A stretch of 64,000 nucleotides of DNA, taken from Mumia sp. ZJ1417 (lineage in GTDB: Bacteria > Actinomycetota > Actinomycetes > Propionibacteriales > Nocardioidaceae). Under the pieces are notes generated by a model, which had not been told where the DNA came from, searched no databases, and saw only the letters and a program-made list of their open reading frames with translations. Positions within the stretch are counted from its first letter, which is position 1. The number at the start of each line of letters is the position of its first letter. The stretch covers positions 1,302,001-1,366,000 of the forward strand of contig NZ_CP059901.1 in NCBI RefSeq assembly GCF_014127285.1, written 5' to 3'. Below, piece by piece: positions 7,752 through 16,437 of this stretch. The position numbers and the translations under genes are program-made.

Positions 7752-9869
7752 GTGAGGCGCGGTCATGCCCGGCTCGTCGTCGTGCAGGTGCTCGTCGTGG
7801 CGCTGTTCGCGACGCTCGTCGCACGGCTCTGGTACGTCCAGGTGGTCGGCGGCGAGGAGTACCAGGCGCGCGCGGCGAGCAACGCCACCCGCCAGGTCGT
7901 GGTCCAGCCCCAGCGCGGGCTCGTCGTCGATGCGATGGGGCGGCCGCTGGTCACCAACCGCTCCACATGGGTCGTCACCGTCGACCGCTCGCGCCTGACC
8001 CGCCTCGACGCCGACGAGCAGGCCGATGTGCTCGGGCGCCTCGCGAGCCTCGTCGACCTGAAGTACGACGCGCTGCTCGACCGCATCAAGCTGTGCGGCG
8101 AGGAGGGTGCTCCCGAGCCGCCCGCCTGCTGGAACGGCTCCCCGTACGAGCCCGTGCCGGTCGCCCAGGACGTGCCGCGCGACGTCGCCCTGACGCTCTC
8201 GGAGCGGGCGGAGGAGTTCCCCGCGGTGGCGGCGCAGCAGCGCTACCTCCGTGCCTACCCGTCGCCGGAGGGCGTCAACGCCGCCCAGCTCCTCGGGTAC
8301 GTCAGCCCGATCACCGCCGACGAGTACGCCGCGGCGCGCGAGTCCGACGACGACACGCGCAGCGCCGCCTCGATGGTCGGCCGTGCCGGGATCGAGCGGG
8401 GGTACGACGCGGACCTGCGCGGCGTGCCGGGCACCACCGGCAAGGCGGTCGACTCCCGTGGGCGCGTGATCGCCGAGGGCGCGGCCGTCGACCCCGAGGC
8501 CGGCAAGACGCTCGTGACGAGCATCGACGCGCGGGTGCAGGCGTTGGCCGAGTCCCAGCTCGAGAAGGCGATCAAGAAGGCCCGCACGACTCACGACGAC
8601 GTGACCGGTCGCGACTACGAGGCCACGGCGGGTGCCGTCGTCGTGCTCGACCCGAACGACGGACGCGTGATCGCCGCGGCCAGCAACCCCACGTACGACC
8701 CCGAGGTGTGGGTCGACGGGATCTCCGACCGCAAGCTCAAGGAGCTGTACGACGACGGCTCCGGCACCCCGCTCCTCTCGCGGGCGACCCAGGCGCAGCT
8801 CGCCCCGGGCTCGACCTGGAAGCCCTTTGTCGCCGCGGGCGCGCTGGAGGACCGTTGGGACACCGGCTCGCGCCTGGACTGCTCGTCAGGGCTGCAGGTC
8901 GGCACCCGGTGGTTCAAGAACTACGAGTCGGCCTCGTACGGCTCGATCGGGTTCGACCAGGCGCTCTCGGTCTCGTGCGACACCTTCTTCTACCGGATCG
9001 CGTACGCCGCCTGGATGGACCAGGGCGGGGCCGACGCCGACGAGGGCGTGCACGACCCGCTGGTCGAGATGGCGCGGGCCTTCGGGTTCGGTGCGCGCAC
9101 CGGCTTCGACGTGCCGGGCGAAGCAGCCGGGCGGCTCGGCGACCGCCCGTGGCGGCAGGACTATTGGGACGCCAACAAGGACCGCTACTGCAAGATCGCC
9201 GAGAAGCCGGAGAAGGTCGACAGCGCCTACCTTCGGCTGTTCGCCCGCGAGTTCTGCGCCGACGGGTACGTCTACCGGGCCGGGGATGCGGTCAACTTCT
9301 CGATCGGGCAGGGCGAGACGCTCGTGACCCCGCTCCAGCTCGCCGTCGCGTACGGGGCGCTGTCCAACGGGGGGACGCTCTACGAGCCGCGCGCGGCCAA
9401 AGCCGTCCTCGACGCCGACGGCCGCGTGGTGCGCGAGATCGCGCCGAAGAAGGCCGGGCGTGTCCCCGTCTCGAAGTCCCACCTGCGCTACATCGATCGC
9501 GCGCTCCTCGACACCGCCAAGAGCGGCACGATGGCGTGGAAGATGGGCGGCTTCCCGCTCGGCGAGGTGAAGATCCGGTCCAAGACCGGCACTGCCGAGG
9601 TCACCGGACGCCAGACGACCGGCTGGGTCGCCTCGTACGACGAGAACTACGTCGTCGTGATGATGATGGAGCAGGCCGGCACCGGCTCCGGATCGTCGGG
9701 CGACGCGGTGCGCGCGATCTGGGAGGGCCTGTACGGGGTGAAGGACGGCAAGGTCCGCCGAGATGAGGCGCTGATGCCGAAGGCCCGTCCGCCGAAGGGT
9801 CTGCCGCGCGTCGCTGTTGACGGCCGGGTGCTCGCGCCCCGTACCGCCACGAAGGGCGACGGCCGATGA
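7752..9869 (+). CDS. mrdA: Penicillin-binding protein 2, elongasome transpeptidase
   Basis: A 705-residue class B PBP. It has an N-terminal membrane anchor (about residues 5-27), a PBP dimerisation domain, then the transpeptidase domain. Active-site motifs are STWK with nucleophile Ser354, SCD at Ser408 (in place of SxN) and KTG at Lys611. It cross-links peptidoglycan during cell elongation in a complex with RodA. The upstream frame is open further, but the GTG at 7752, 1 bp after the mreD stop, gives the normal short cytoplasmic tail. The C-terminal tail ends in a basic stretch. Its stop overlaps rodA by 4 bp. Confidence 0.93.
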   Translation: MRRGHARLVVVQVLVVALFATLVARLWYVQVVGGEEYQARAASNATRQVVVQPQRGLVVDAMGRPLVTNRSTWVVTVDRSRLTRLDADEQADVLGRLASLVDLKYDALLDRIKLCGEEGAPEPPACWNGSPYEPVPVAQDVPRDVALTLSERAEEFPAVAAQQRYLRAYPSPEGVNAAQLLGYVSPITADEYAAARESDDDTRSAASMVGRAGIERGYDADLRGVPGTTGKAVDSRGRVIAEGAAVDPEAGKTLVTSIDARVQALAESQLEKAIKKARTTHDDVTGRDYEATAGAVVVLDPNDGRVIAAASNPTYDPEVWVDGISDRKLKELYDDGSGTPLLSRATQAQLAPGSTWKPFVAAGALEDRWDTGSRLDCSSGLQVGTRWFKNYESASYGSIGFDQALSVSCDTFFYRIAYAAWMDQGGADADEGVHDPLVEMARAFGFGARTGFDVPGEAAGRLGDRPWRQDYWDANKDRYCKIAEKPEKVDSAYLRLFAREFCADGYVYRAGDAVNFSIGQGETLVTPLQLAVAYGALSNGGTLYEPRAAKAVLDADGRVVREIAPKKAGRVPVSKSHLRYIDRALLDTAKSGTMAWKMGGFPLGEVKIRSKTGTAEVTGRQTTGWVASYDENYVVVMMMEQAGTGSGSSGDAVRAIWEGLYGVKDGKVRRDEALMPKARPPKGLPRVAVDGRVLAPRTATKGDGR

Positions 9870-11074
9870 GCACGCGAGGCACCGTACGTCCGGCACGTCC
9901 ACCGGGTGCGCCGGCGCGGCGGTGGTGGGGAGACGTCGATCTGCCGCTGGTCGGCTCGGCGCTCGCGCTCGGCCTGATCGGGATGCTGCTGGTGTGGTCG
10001 GCGACCGCGTCGCGCGACGATCTCACCGGCGGCGACCCGACGGCGTACCTCGTCAAGCAGGGCACCAACGTCCTCATCGCCCTGGGGCTCGGTGCCGTGA
10101 TGGCGGCGACTGACCGGCGCTGGATCCGACTGTGGGCGCCGGTCGTGTACGGAGCAGCGGTCCTCGGGTTGGTGCTGGTGTTCGTCCCGGGGGTAGGTGC
10201 GGTCGTCAACGGGTCGCGCTCGTGGCTCCAGGTCGGGGGGCTGTCGTTGCAGCCGGCCGAGCTCGCGAAGCTCGGCGTGGTGCTCGTGATGGCGCTGCTG
10301 TTCGCCGAGCGGACAGAAGGGGCGATGCGCCGCGTCGTCCGCTCGTCCGATGTCCTGCTCGCGCTCGTCTGCGCCGCGGTGCCCGCCGTGCTGATCCTTG
10401 CGCAGCCCGACCTCGGGACGTTGATGGTGATGGTCGCGATCGTGCTGGGCGTGCTGGCGGTCGCGGGGGTTCGGCTCGGGTGGCTGGTCGGGCTGGTCGC
10501 CGTCGGCATCGGCGCGATCGTGCTGGCGGTCGCGACCGGGCTGATCGAGGACTACCAGGTCCTGCGTTTCGAGGCGTTCACCAACCCCGACCTCGATCCG
10601 CGCGGCGCCGGATACAACACCGTCCAGGCGCGGATCGCGATTGGCAACGGCGGCATCTGGGGTCAGGGGCTCTTCGACGGCACCCAGACGCAGGCGGGCT
10701 TCGTGCCCGAGCAGCACACCGACTTCGTGTTCACGGTGGCGGGGGAGGAGCTCGGGCTGCTGGGCGCCGGACTCGTCGTCGTGCTCCTGGGCGTGCTCGT
10801 CTGGCGGTGCCTGCGGATCGCTCAGCGCGCCGACGACCTGTTCGACCGGCTCGCCGCCGCCGGGATCGCGTGCTGGTTCGGGTTCCAGGCGTTCCAGAAC
10901 ATCGGGATGTCGCTCGGGATCATGCCGGTGACGGGGGTGCCGCTGCCATTCGTCTCGTACGGGGGGACGGCGATGTTCGCCTCCGCGATGGCAGTCGGAC
11001 TGCTGGTCGCGATCGGTCGCCGCAGCGCGACGCCAGCCGTGGTCGTACGCTCCCGCTCCGCCCGCTCCCGCTGA
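9866..11074 (+). CDS. rodA: SEDS peptidoglycan glycosyltransferase RodA
   Basis: A 402-residue polytopic SEDS protein with about ten membrane helices. Recognisable motifs are GSRSWLQVGGLSLQPAELAKL, ILAQPDLGTLMVM, QGLFDGTQTQAGFVPEQHTDF and the C-terminal GVPLPFVSYGGTAM. It polymerises lipid II into glycan strands as the partner of PBP2. The ATG overlaps the PBP2 stop (ATGA), which implies coupled synthesis of the pair. It is the last gene of the elongation cluster. Confidence 0.95.
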   Translation: MSTRGTVRPARPPGAPARRWWGDVDLPLVGSALALGLIGMLLVWSATASRDDLTGGDPTAYLVKQGTNVLIALGLGAVMAATDRRWIRLWAPVVYGAAVLGLVLVFVPGVGAVVNGSRSWLQVGGLSLQPAELAKLGVVLVMALLFAERTEGAMRRVVRSSDVLLALVCAAVPAVLILAQPDLGTLMVMVAIVLGVLAVAGVRLGWLVGLVAVGIGAIVLAVATGLIEDYQVLRFEAFTNPDLDPRGAGYNTVQARIAIGNGGIWGQGLFDGTQTQAGFVPEQHTDFVFTVAGEELGLLGAGLVVVLLGVLVWRCLRIAQRADDLFDRLAAAGIACWFGFQAFQNIGMSLGIMPVTGVPLPFVSYGGTAMFASAMAVGLLVAIGRRSATPAVVVRSRSARSR

Positions 11075-11124
11075 CGGTTTGCCACGGGGGTGGCGACGGA
11101 TTCGGTCCCTGGGGGCACGCTCGT

Positions 11125-11130
11125 TACCCT
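11125..11130 (+). promoter_or_regulatory. Putative -10 element upstream of TIGR03960 gene
   Basis: TACCCT lies 7 nt before the chosen ATG at 11138 and supports that start. A GGGGAG follows, but it is too close to the ATG to be a standard ribosome-binding site. Confidence 0.45.
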
Positions 11131-11137
11131 GGGGAGC

Positions 11138-13090
11138 ATGCCCGTGCAGCACCTCGACACCAGCGTCGCGTCGGTCTTCGACCGGCTCGAGCCGCTCCTC
11201 CCGACGATCAGCAAGCCGATCCAGTACGTCGGCGGTGAGCTGAACTCCGTCATCAAGGAGTGGAGCTCTGTTGACGTGCGCTGGGCCCTGATGTACCCCG
11301 ACGCCTACGAGGTCGGCCTGCCCAACCAGGGTGTCCAGATCCTGTACGAGGTCCTCAACGAGCGTGACTGGCTCCTGGCCGAGCGCACGTACGCGGTCTT
11401 CCCTGACATGGAAGCCCTCATGCGCGAGCACGCGATCCCGCAGTTCACGGTCGACACCCACCGCCCGGTGCGCGCGTTCGACCTGTTCGGCATCTCGTTC
11501 TCGACCGAGCTCGGCTACACCAACATGCTCACCGCCCTCGATCTTGCGGGCATCCCGCTGCGCGCCGTCGACCGCACCGACGACGACCCGATCGTCCTCG
11601 CCGGCGGGCACGCGGCGTTCAACCCGGAGCCGATCGCGGACTTCGTCGATGCCGCCGTGCTCGGCGACGGCGAGGAGATCGTCCTCAAGATCAGCGACGT
11701 CGTCCGCGAGTGGAAGGCCGAGGGAAAGCCCGGCGGCCGCGACGAGGTCCTCATGCGCCTCGCCCGCTCCGGCAGTGTCTACGTGCCGAAGTTCTACGAC
11801 GTCACCTACCTCCCCGACGGCCGCATCCAGCGCGTCGCGCCCAACCGGCCGGGCGTCCCGTGGCGGGTCACCAAGCACACGCTGATGGACCTCGACCAGT
11901 GGCCGTACCCCAAGAACCCGCTGGTCCCGCTCGCCGAGACCGTCCACGAGCGCTACTCCGTCGAGATCTTCCGCGGCTGCACCCGCGGCTGCCGGTTCTG
12001 CCAGGCCGGCATGATCACGCGTCCGGTGCGCGAGCGCAGCCTGCAGACGATCGGCGAGATGGTCGACAACGGGCTGAAGAAGTCAGGCTTCGAGGAGGTC
12101 GGCCTGCTCTCGCTGTCCAGCGCCGACCATACCGAGATCGGCGAGGTCGCCAAGCAGCTCGGCGACCGGTACGAGGGCTCCAACACGTCGCTGTCGCTGC
12201 CGAGCACCCGTGTCGACGCCTTCAACATCACGCTCGCCAACGAGTTCAGCCGCAACGGGCGCCGCTCGGGCCTGACGTTCGCGCCCGAGGGCGGCTCGGA
12301 GCGTCTCCGTAAGGTGATCAACAAGATGGTCACCGAGGAGGACCTGATCCGTACGGTCGCCGCCGCGTACTCCCACGGCTGGCGTCAGGTGAAGCTCTAC
12401 TTCATGTGCGGGCTCCCGACGGAGACCGACGAGGACGTCATGCAGATCGGCGAGCTCGCCAAGAAGGTCATCGAGACCGGGCGTGAGGTGTCGGGCCGCA
12501 AGGACATCCGGTGCACGGTGTCGATCGGCGGGTTCGTGCCCAAGCCGCACACGCCGTTCCAGTGGGCGGCGCAGCTCGACCACGAGACCACCGACGACCG
12601 CCTGCGCAAGCTGCGCTCCTCGGTGCAGTCCGACAAGCGCTTCGGGCGTGCGATCGGTTTCCGCTACCACGACGGCAAGCCCGGCACGATCGAAGGCCTG
12701 CTCTCGCGCGGCGACCGGCGCGTGGGGCGCGTCATCGAGGCGGTCTGGCGCGACGGTGGCCGTTTCGACGGCTGGAGCGAGCACTTCTCGTACGACCGCT
12801 GGGAGCGCTGCACCGCCGAGGCGCTGGCCGGCGAGCCGGTCGACCTCGACTGGTACACGACGCGCGAGCGCGAGTACGCCGAGGTGCTCCCGTGGGACCA
12901 CCTCGACTCCGGGCTCGACCGCGACTGGCTCTGGGAGGACTGGCAGGACGCGATCGACCCCGACGGTGCGCTGGAGGTCGAGGACTGCCGCTGGACGCCG
13001 TGCTTCGACTGCGGCGTCTGCCCGCAGATGGATTCCGAGATCCAGATCGGCCCCACGGGTCGGCAGCTGCTGCCGCTCAGCGTCGTGTGA
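11138..13090 (+). CDS. B12-binding/radical SAM protein, TIGR03960 family
   Basis: A 650-residue protein. The N-terminal part (FDRLEPLLPTISKPIQYVGGELNS) and a B12-binding-like domain (ALMYPDAYEVGLPNQGVQIL) precede a radical SAM domain with the CxxxCxxC cluster in CTRGCRFCQAG (Cys281, 285, 288). A Cys-rich C-terminal tail (CFDCGVCPQM) could hold further metal. The family's reaction is unknown to me. It is normally adjacent or fused to DUF2344 next to rne, which suggests an RNA- or translation-linked role. Here the DUF2344 partner is about 7.2 kb downstream. The open frame begins at 11090, but family N-termini and a -10-like TACCCT favour the ATG at 11138. Confidence 0.9.
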   Translation: MPVQHLDTSVASVFDRLEPLLPTISKPIQYVGGELNSVIKEWSSVDVRWALMYPDAYEVGLPNQGVQILYEVLNERDWLLAERTYAVFPDMEALMREHAIPQFTVDTHRPVRAFDLFGISFSTELGYTNMLTALDLAGIPLRAVDRTDDDPIVLAGGHAAFNPEPIADFVDAAVLGDGEEIVLKISDVVREWKAEGKPGGRDEVLMRLARSGSVYVPKFYDVTYLPDGRIQRVAPNRPGVPWRVTKHTLMDLDQWPYPKNPLVPLAETVHERYSVEIFRGCTRGCRFCQAGMITRPVRERSLQTIGEMVDNGLKKSGFEEVGLLSLSSADHTEIGEVAKQLGDRYEGSNTSLSLPSTRVDAFNITLANEFSRNGRRSGLTFAPEGGSERLRKVINKMVTEEDLIRTVAAAYSHGWRQVKLYFMCGLPTETDEDVMQIGELAKKVIETGREVSGRKDIRCTVSIGGFVPKPHTPFQWAAQLDHETTDDRLRKLRSSVQSDKRFGRAIGFRYHDGKPGTIEGLLSRGDRRVGRVIEAVWRDGGRFDGWSEHFSYDRWERCTAEALAGEPVDLDWYTTREREYAEVLPWDHLDSGLDRDWLWEDWQDAIDPDGALEVEDCRWTPCFDCGVCPQMDSEIQIGPTGRQLLPLSVV

Positions 13091-13551
13091 CGCGGGTCCG
13101 TCAGGCGACGGCCGCCGACGCCTCAGCGCTCGCGGACCTGCGTGTCCGGTGGACGCAGGAGCAGCGCGGCCCGGTCGACGACCCGACGTTCGCCGAGCGT
13201 TTCGACGCGTGGTTCGCGCGCGAGTCGGGACAGCGGGTCGCGTGGCTCGCGCAGATCGACGACGCGCCGGTCGGGATGCTCAACGTGATGCTGTTCGAGC
13301 GGATGCCGCGACCGGGTGTGCCGGTGAGCCGGTGGGGCTACGTCGCCAACGTGTACGTCGTGCCGGAGCACCGCGACTCGGGCATCGGGGGAGACCTGAT
13401 GGCTGCGGTGACCGACTACGCGGACGAGACGGGCCTGGTGCGCCTGGTCCTCAGTCCGACCGCACGGTCGGTGTCGCTCTACGAGCGGGTCGGCTTCACC
13501 GGGGGCCACGACCTGCTTCTCCGCCCTCGGGGAGCTGGTCCTCGAGCATGA
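13087..13551 (+). CDS. GNAT-family N-acetyltransferase
   Basis: A 154-residue protein whose GTG start overlaps the TIGR03960 stop (GTGA). It shows the GNAT pattern: a beta-alpha N-terminus (VRQATAADASALADLRVRW), a central strand (GYVANVYVVPEHRDSGIGGDLM) carrying the acetyl-CoA pyrophosphate loop, and the C-terminal YERVGFT motif. The acceptor substrate is unknown. Its 3' end overlaps the oppositely oriented MFS gene by 56 bp. The frame is open upstream, but that part is a shadow of the radical SAM gene. Confidence 0.85.
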   Translation: MTRVRQATAADASALADLRVRWTQEQRGPVDDPTFAERFDAWFARESGQRVAWLAQIDDAPVGMLNVMLFERMPRPGVPVSRWGYVANVYVVPEHRDSGIGGDLMAAVTDYADETGLVRLVLSPTARSVSLYERVGFTGGHDLLLRPRGAGPRA

Positions 13552-14719
13552 TCGGGCGGACGAGGTATGTGCCGAGCACGCCGATGAGAGTCGCGAGCAC
13601 GACGAGCATCGCGATCGGCGCGCCCCAGCCGCCGGTCGCGTCGTGCAGGACGCCGGTGCCGAACGGGCCGAGCGCCGCGATCAGGTAACCGAGCCCCTGC
13701 ACGAACCCGGACAGCGCCACCGTGCCCTCGTGGGTGCGTGAGCGCTTGGCGATCATCGTCAGCACCCACGGGAACGCCGCCCCGCCGAAGCCGAGCAGGA
13801 GCGCCCACAGCCACGGCGCCTGCGTCGGCCACCACAGCAGCCCGAGCCATCCGGCCACGGTGACCACGGCGAAGCCCCACGGCAGCCAGGCTCGGTCGCC
13901 GGTACGGGCGATCAGCAGCGGCAGGAGGAGCGCGGCGGGGATCCCGACGCCGGTCACGATCGCGAGCATGCTGCCGGCGTAGCCGTCGCTGAGGCCGGCG
14001 TCCTCGAGGATCGCGGGGAACCATCCGAACTGTGCGTACGCCTGCGCGGCCTGGGCGCCGAAGCACACGGCCATCACCCAGGCGAGGGGCGCCCGGGCCA
14101 GTCGGCTGACCCCGATGGGTGTCGAGGCGCCGGTCGTACGGACGTCGTGCCCGAGCAGCCGCAGCCACGGCAGCAGCGTGACGACCGCGAGCAGTGACCA
14201 CGTGAACAGGCCCCATCGCCAGTCTCCGGCGGCCTCGGAGATCGGCACCGTGAGGGCAGCGGAGAGCGTCGCGCCTCCGACGATCGCGGCGCCGCCGATC
14301 GACGACACGAGCGCGATCCGATCGGGGAAGTGGACCTTCACCAGCGGCGGAAGGATGACGTTGCCGATCGCACACCCGGCGAGGGAAACCGCCGAGGCGA
14401 CCAGGAACACCGTGGCGTCGTCGACGAAGGCGCGCACCCCGAGCCCCAGGGCGACGACGGCCATCGACGCGGCGGCCGTGGTGTGCAGGCCGATCGCCCG
14501 CACGATCGTGTTGGCGAGCGACCCGACCACCGCGAAGCACAGCACCGGCAGCGTCGTGAGCAGCCCGGCCGCGGTCGCGGACATCCCGAGGTTCTCGCGG
14601 ACGGGCGACAGGACGACCCCGACGCTTCCGACGGAGGCGCGCAGGTTCAGCGCGAGCAGGATGAGGCAGACGAGGACGAACGCGCGCTTGCCGGCGGACT
14701 CGAGGATGGGGGACGTCAC
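13496..14719 (-). CDS. MFS transporter, CynX/NimT-like
   Basis: A 407-residue carrier with about twelve hydrophobic helices and a GTG start. The first loop motif (LALNLRASVGSVGVVLSPVR) is typical of the CynX/NimT (cyanate/nitroimidazole) branch of the major facilitator superfamily. The cargo cannot be told from sequence; members include exporters and importers of small organic anions. It is divergent from the peptide ABC operon and convergent with the GNAT gene, overlapping it by 56 bp. Confidence 0.85.
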   Translation of the reverse strand: MTSPILESAGKRAFVLVCLILLALNLRASVGSVGVVLSPVRENLGMSATAAGLLTTLPVLCFAVVGSLANTIVRAIGLHTTAAASMAVVALGLGVRAFVDDATVFLVASAVSLAGCAIGNVILPPLVKVHFPDRIALVSSIGGAAIVGGATLSAALTVPISEAAGDWRWGLFTWSLLAVVTLLPWLRLLGHDVRTTGASTPIGVSRLARAPLAWVMAVCFGAQAAQAYAQFGWFPAILEDAGLSDGYAGSMLAIVTGVGIPAALLLPLLIARTGDRAWLPWGFAVVTVAGWLGLLWWPTQAPWLWALLLGFGGAAFPWVLTMIAKRSRTHEGTVALSGFVQGLGYLIAALGPFGTGVLHDATGGWGAPIAMLVVLATLIGVLGTYLVRPIMLEDQLPEGGEAGRGPR

Positions 14720-14792
14720 CCGGCCAATGTTTCACGCACGTGACGGTCGACCCCCTGCGGGTTCCGTGACGGTTCCAGGTCCACCCGGCCCC

Positions 14793-14849
14793 TTGACCGG
14801 AACCGAGGCGGCTCGCTAGCGTCCCGATATCGTATAGATTAGCCGCCTC
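14793..14849 (+). promoter_or_regulatory. Promoter with flanking inverted repeat for the peptide ABC operon
   Basis: TTGACC (14793-14798) is followed after 18 bp by TAGCGT (14817-14822), a plausible housekeeping promoter. A 9-bp perfect inverted repeat, GAGGCGGCT (14805-14813) and AGCCGCCTC (14841-14849), brackets the -10 and the likely transcription start, with an internal CGATATCG at 14825-14832. This could be an operator or a leader hairpin for the ABC operon. It does not match any operator I can name. Confidence 0.5.
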
Positions 14850-14895
14850 GCGCCTTCAGGTCGTGGCGGCTCCGTGACGGATCGGTGGTACCTGC

Positions 14896-16437
14896 ATGCG
14901 CGTGTTCCCCGGGGCCGACCTCGACCTCCGCAGGCGCGTGCGCGCCGCGGTGCTCGGTGCGACCTTCGTGACCCTCACCCTCTCGGCCTGCGGTGGGGGA
15001 GGAGGCGGATCAGCGAGCGGCGACACCGTCGACGACGCCCACGTCACCCTCGGAAGCTCGGCGATCAGCAACAGCCTCGATCCTGCCGCCGCACTCTCGT
15101 CGGTCGGGCGGACGTACACCAAGCAGGTCTTCGACCAGCTCGTGACGTTCGACGCGGAGGGCACGCTCCAACCGAGCCTCGCCACCGAGTGGAAGCGCGT
15201 CGACGACACCGCGATCGACTTCACCCTCCGCGAGGGGGTGACCTTCAGCAGCGGAGCCCCGCTCGACGCGGCCGCCGTCGCGGCGAACGTCGAGCGCGTG
15301 CTCTCGGGCGACCCTGCGTACGCGACGGTGGCCGGGCGCATCGCGACGGTGAAGGAGGCGAAGGCGGTCTCTCCCGACGTCGTACGGGTCGTCACCGCCG
15401 CTCCCGACGCGATCCTCCTTAACCGGATGACGCTGCTCGACATCGTCGACCCCGCGACGTTCGGCGATGACCGCCCGGCGGGCACGGGACCGTTCGAGGT
15501 CTCGGACTACGAGGCGGGCACAACGATCGAGCTCACCCGCAACGCCGACTCCTGGCGCGCGAGCGAGGCGGTGGAGAAGGTCACGATCAAGGCGATCCCC
15601 AACCCGACCACGCTCGCCAGCGCGCTGCGGACCGGCGACGTGGACGTGGCGTTCGGCCTGCCCGCCGACGTCGCCAAGCAGCTGGAGACGAACGGCTTCT
15701 CCAACGTCAACGAGCCAGCAGGATCCTCGGCGATCACCAGCCTCATCGCCGACGTCGAGCCGGCGCTCGAGGATCCGCGCGTTCGCGAGGCCATCAACCT
15801 GGCGGTCAACCGCGAGGAGTTCGTCGAGGCAGCGCTCGGTGGCTTCGGCACCCCGAACGGCAGCCAGCTCCTGCAGGAGGGCTACCTCGGGTACGACCCG
15901 TCGCTGCCCTCGTACGACTTCGACCTCGATCGGGTGAAGTCGCTGCTCTCCGAGGCCGGCGCTGAGGGCCTGGAGCTGCCGATCGCGACGACCGCGATGT
16001 TCAAGGCGCAGGCCGAGGCCGTCGCTGGCTACCTCAACGCGGCCGGGTTCAAGAGCGAGGTCGTGATCCAGGACCTCTCGGCGTTCATCCCGACGCTCCT
16101 CCAGAAGAGCGAGTACCCGCTGCTCTACTGGCAGACCGACTACTACGACCTGCGCGACATCTCGTCGGTGAGCCGCTTCGGACCCACGGCGCCGGGGCAG
16201 CAGGCCCACATCCCGGTGAACGACTACCAGAAGCTGTTCGTCCAGCAGGCGGGCCAGCTCGACGAGAAGGCACGCGAGGCCGACATCAAGGAGATGGCGA
16301 AGATCCTCAACGAGGAAGCCGGTGTCCTCTTCCTCGCCTGGACCGACAACGTCTACACGACGGCCCCGCGGATCTCGGACCTCCCGCTGTCCGGCGACAG
16401 CCTGATCCGCGCCGAGGCGATCGTCGTCACCGAGTGA
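14896..16437 (+). CDS. Peptide/nickel-type ABC transporter substrate-binding lipoprotein
   Basis: A 513-residue extracytoplasmic binding protein of the SBP_bac_5 (DppA/OppA) family. An arginine-rich N-terminus and a hydrophobic stretch end in the lipobox LSAC, with lipidated Cys32, followed by a glycine-rich linker. Family landmarks include LRTGDVDVAFGLP, VREAINLAVNREEF and PLLYWQTDYYDLRD. It captures oligopeptides or a similar ligand outside the cell and delivers it to the two permeases that follow. Ligand identity (peptide, nickel chelate, opine) is undetermined. First gene of a five-gene operon in which every junction is a 4-bp overlap. Confidence 0.9.
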   Translation: MRVFPGADLDLRRRVRAAVLGATFVTLTLSACGGGGGGSASGDTVDDAHVTLGSSAISNSLDPAAALSSVGRTYTKQVFDQLVTFDAEGTLQPSLATEWKRVDDTAIDFTLREGVTFSSGAPLDAAAVAANVERVLSGDPAYATVAGRIATVKEAKAVSPDVVRVVTAAPDAILLNRMTLLDIVDPATFGDDRPAGTGPFEVSDYEAGTTIELTRNADSWRASEAVEKVTIKAIPNPTTLASALRTGDVDVAFGLPADVAKQLETNGFSNVNEPAGSSAITSLIADVEPALEDPRVREAINLAVNREEFVEAALGGFGTPNGSQLLQEGYLGYDPSLPSYDFDLDRVKSLLSEAGAEGLELPIATTAMFKAQAEAVAGYLNAAGFKSEVVIQDLSAFIPTLLQKSEYPLLYWQTDYYDLRDISSVSRFGPTAPGQQAHIPVNDYQKLFVQQAGQLDEKAREADIKEMAKILNEEAGVLFLAWTDNVYTTAPRISDLPLSGDSLIRAEAIVVTE

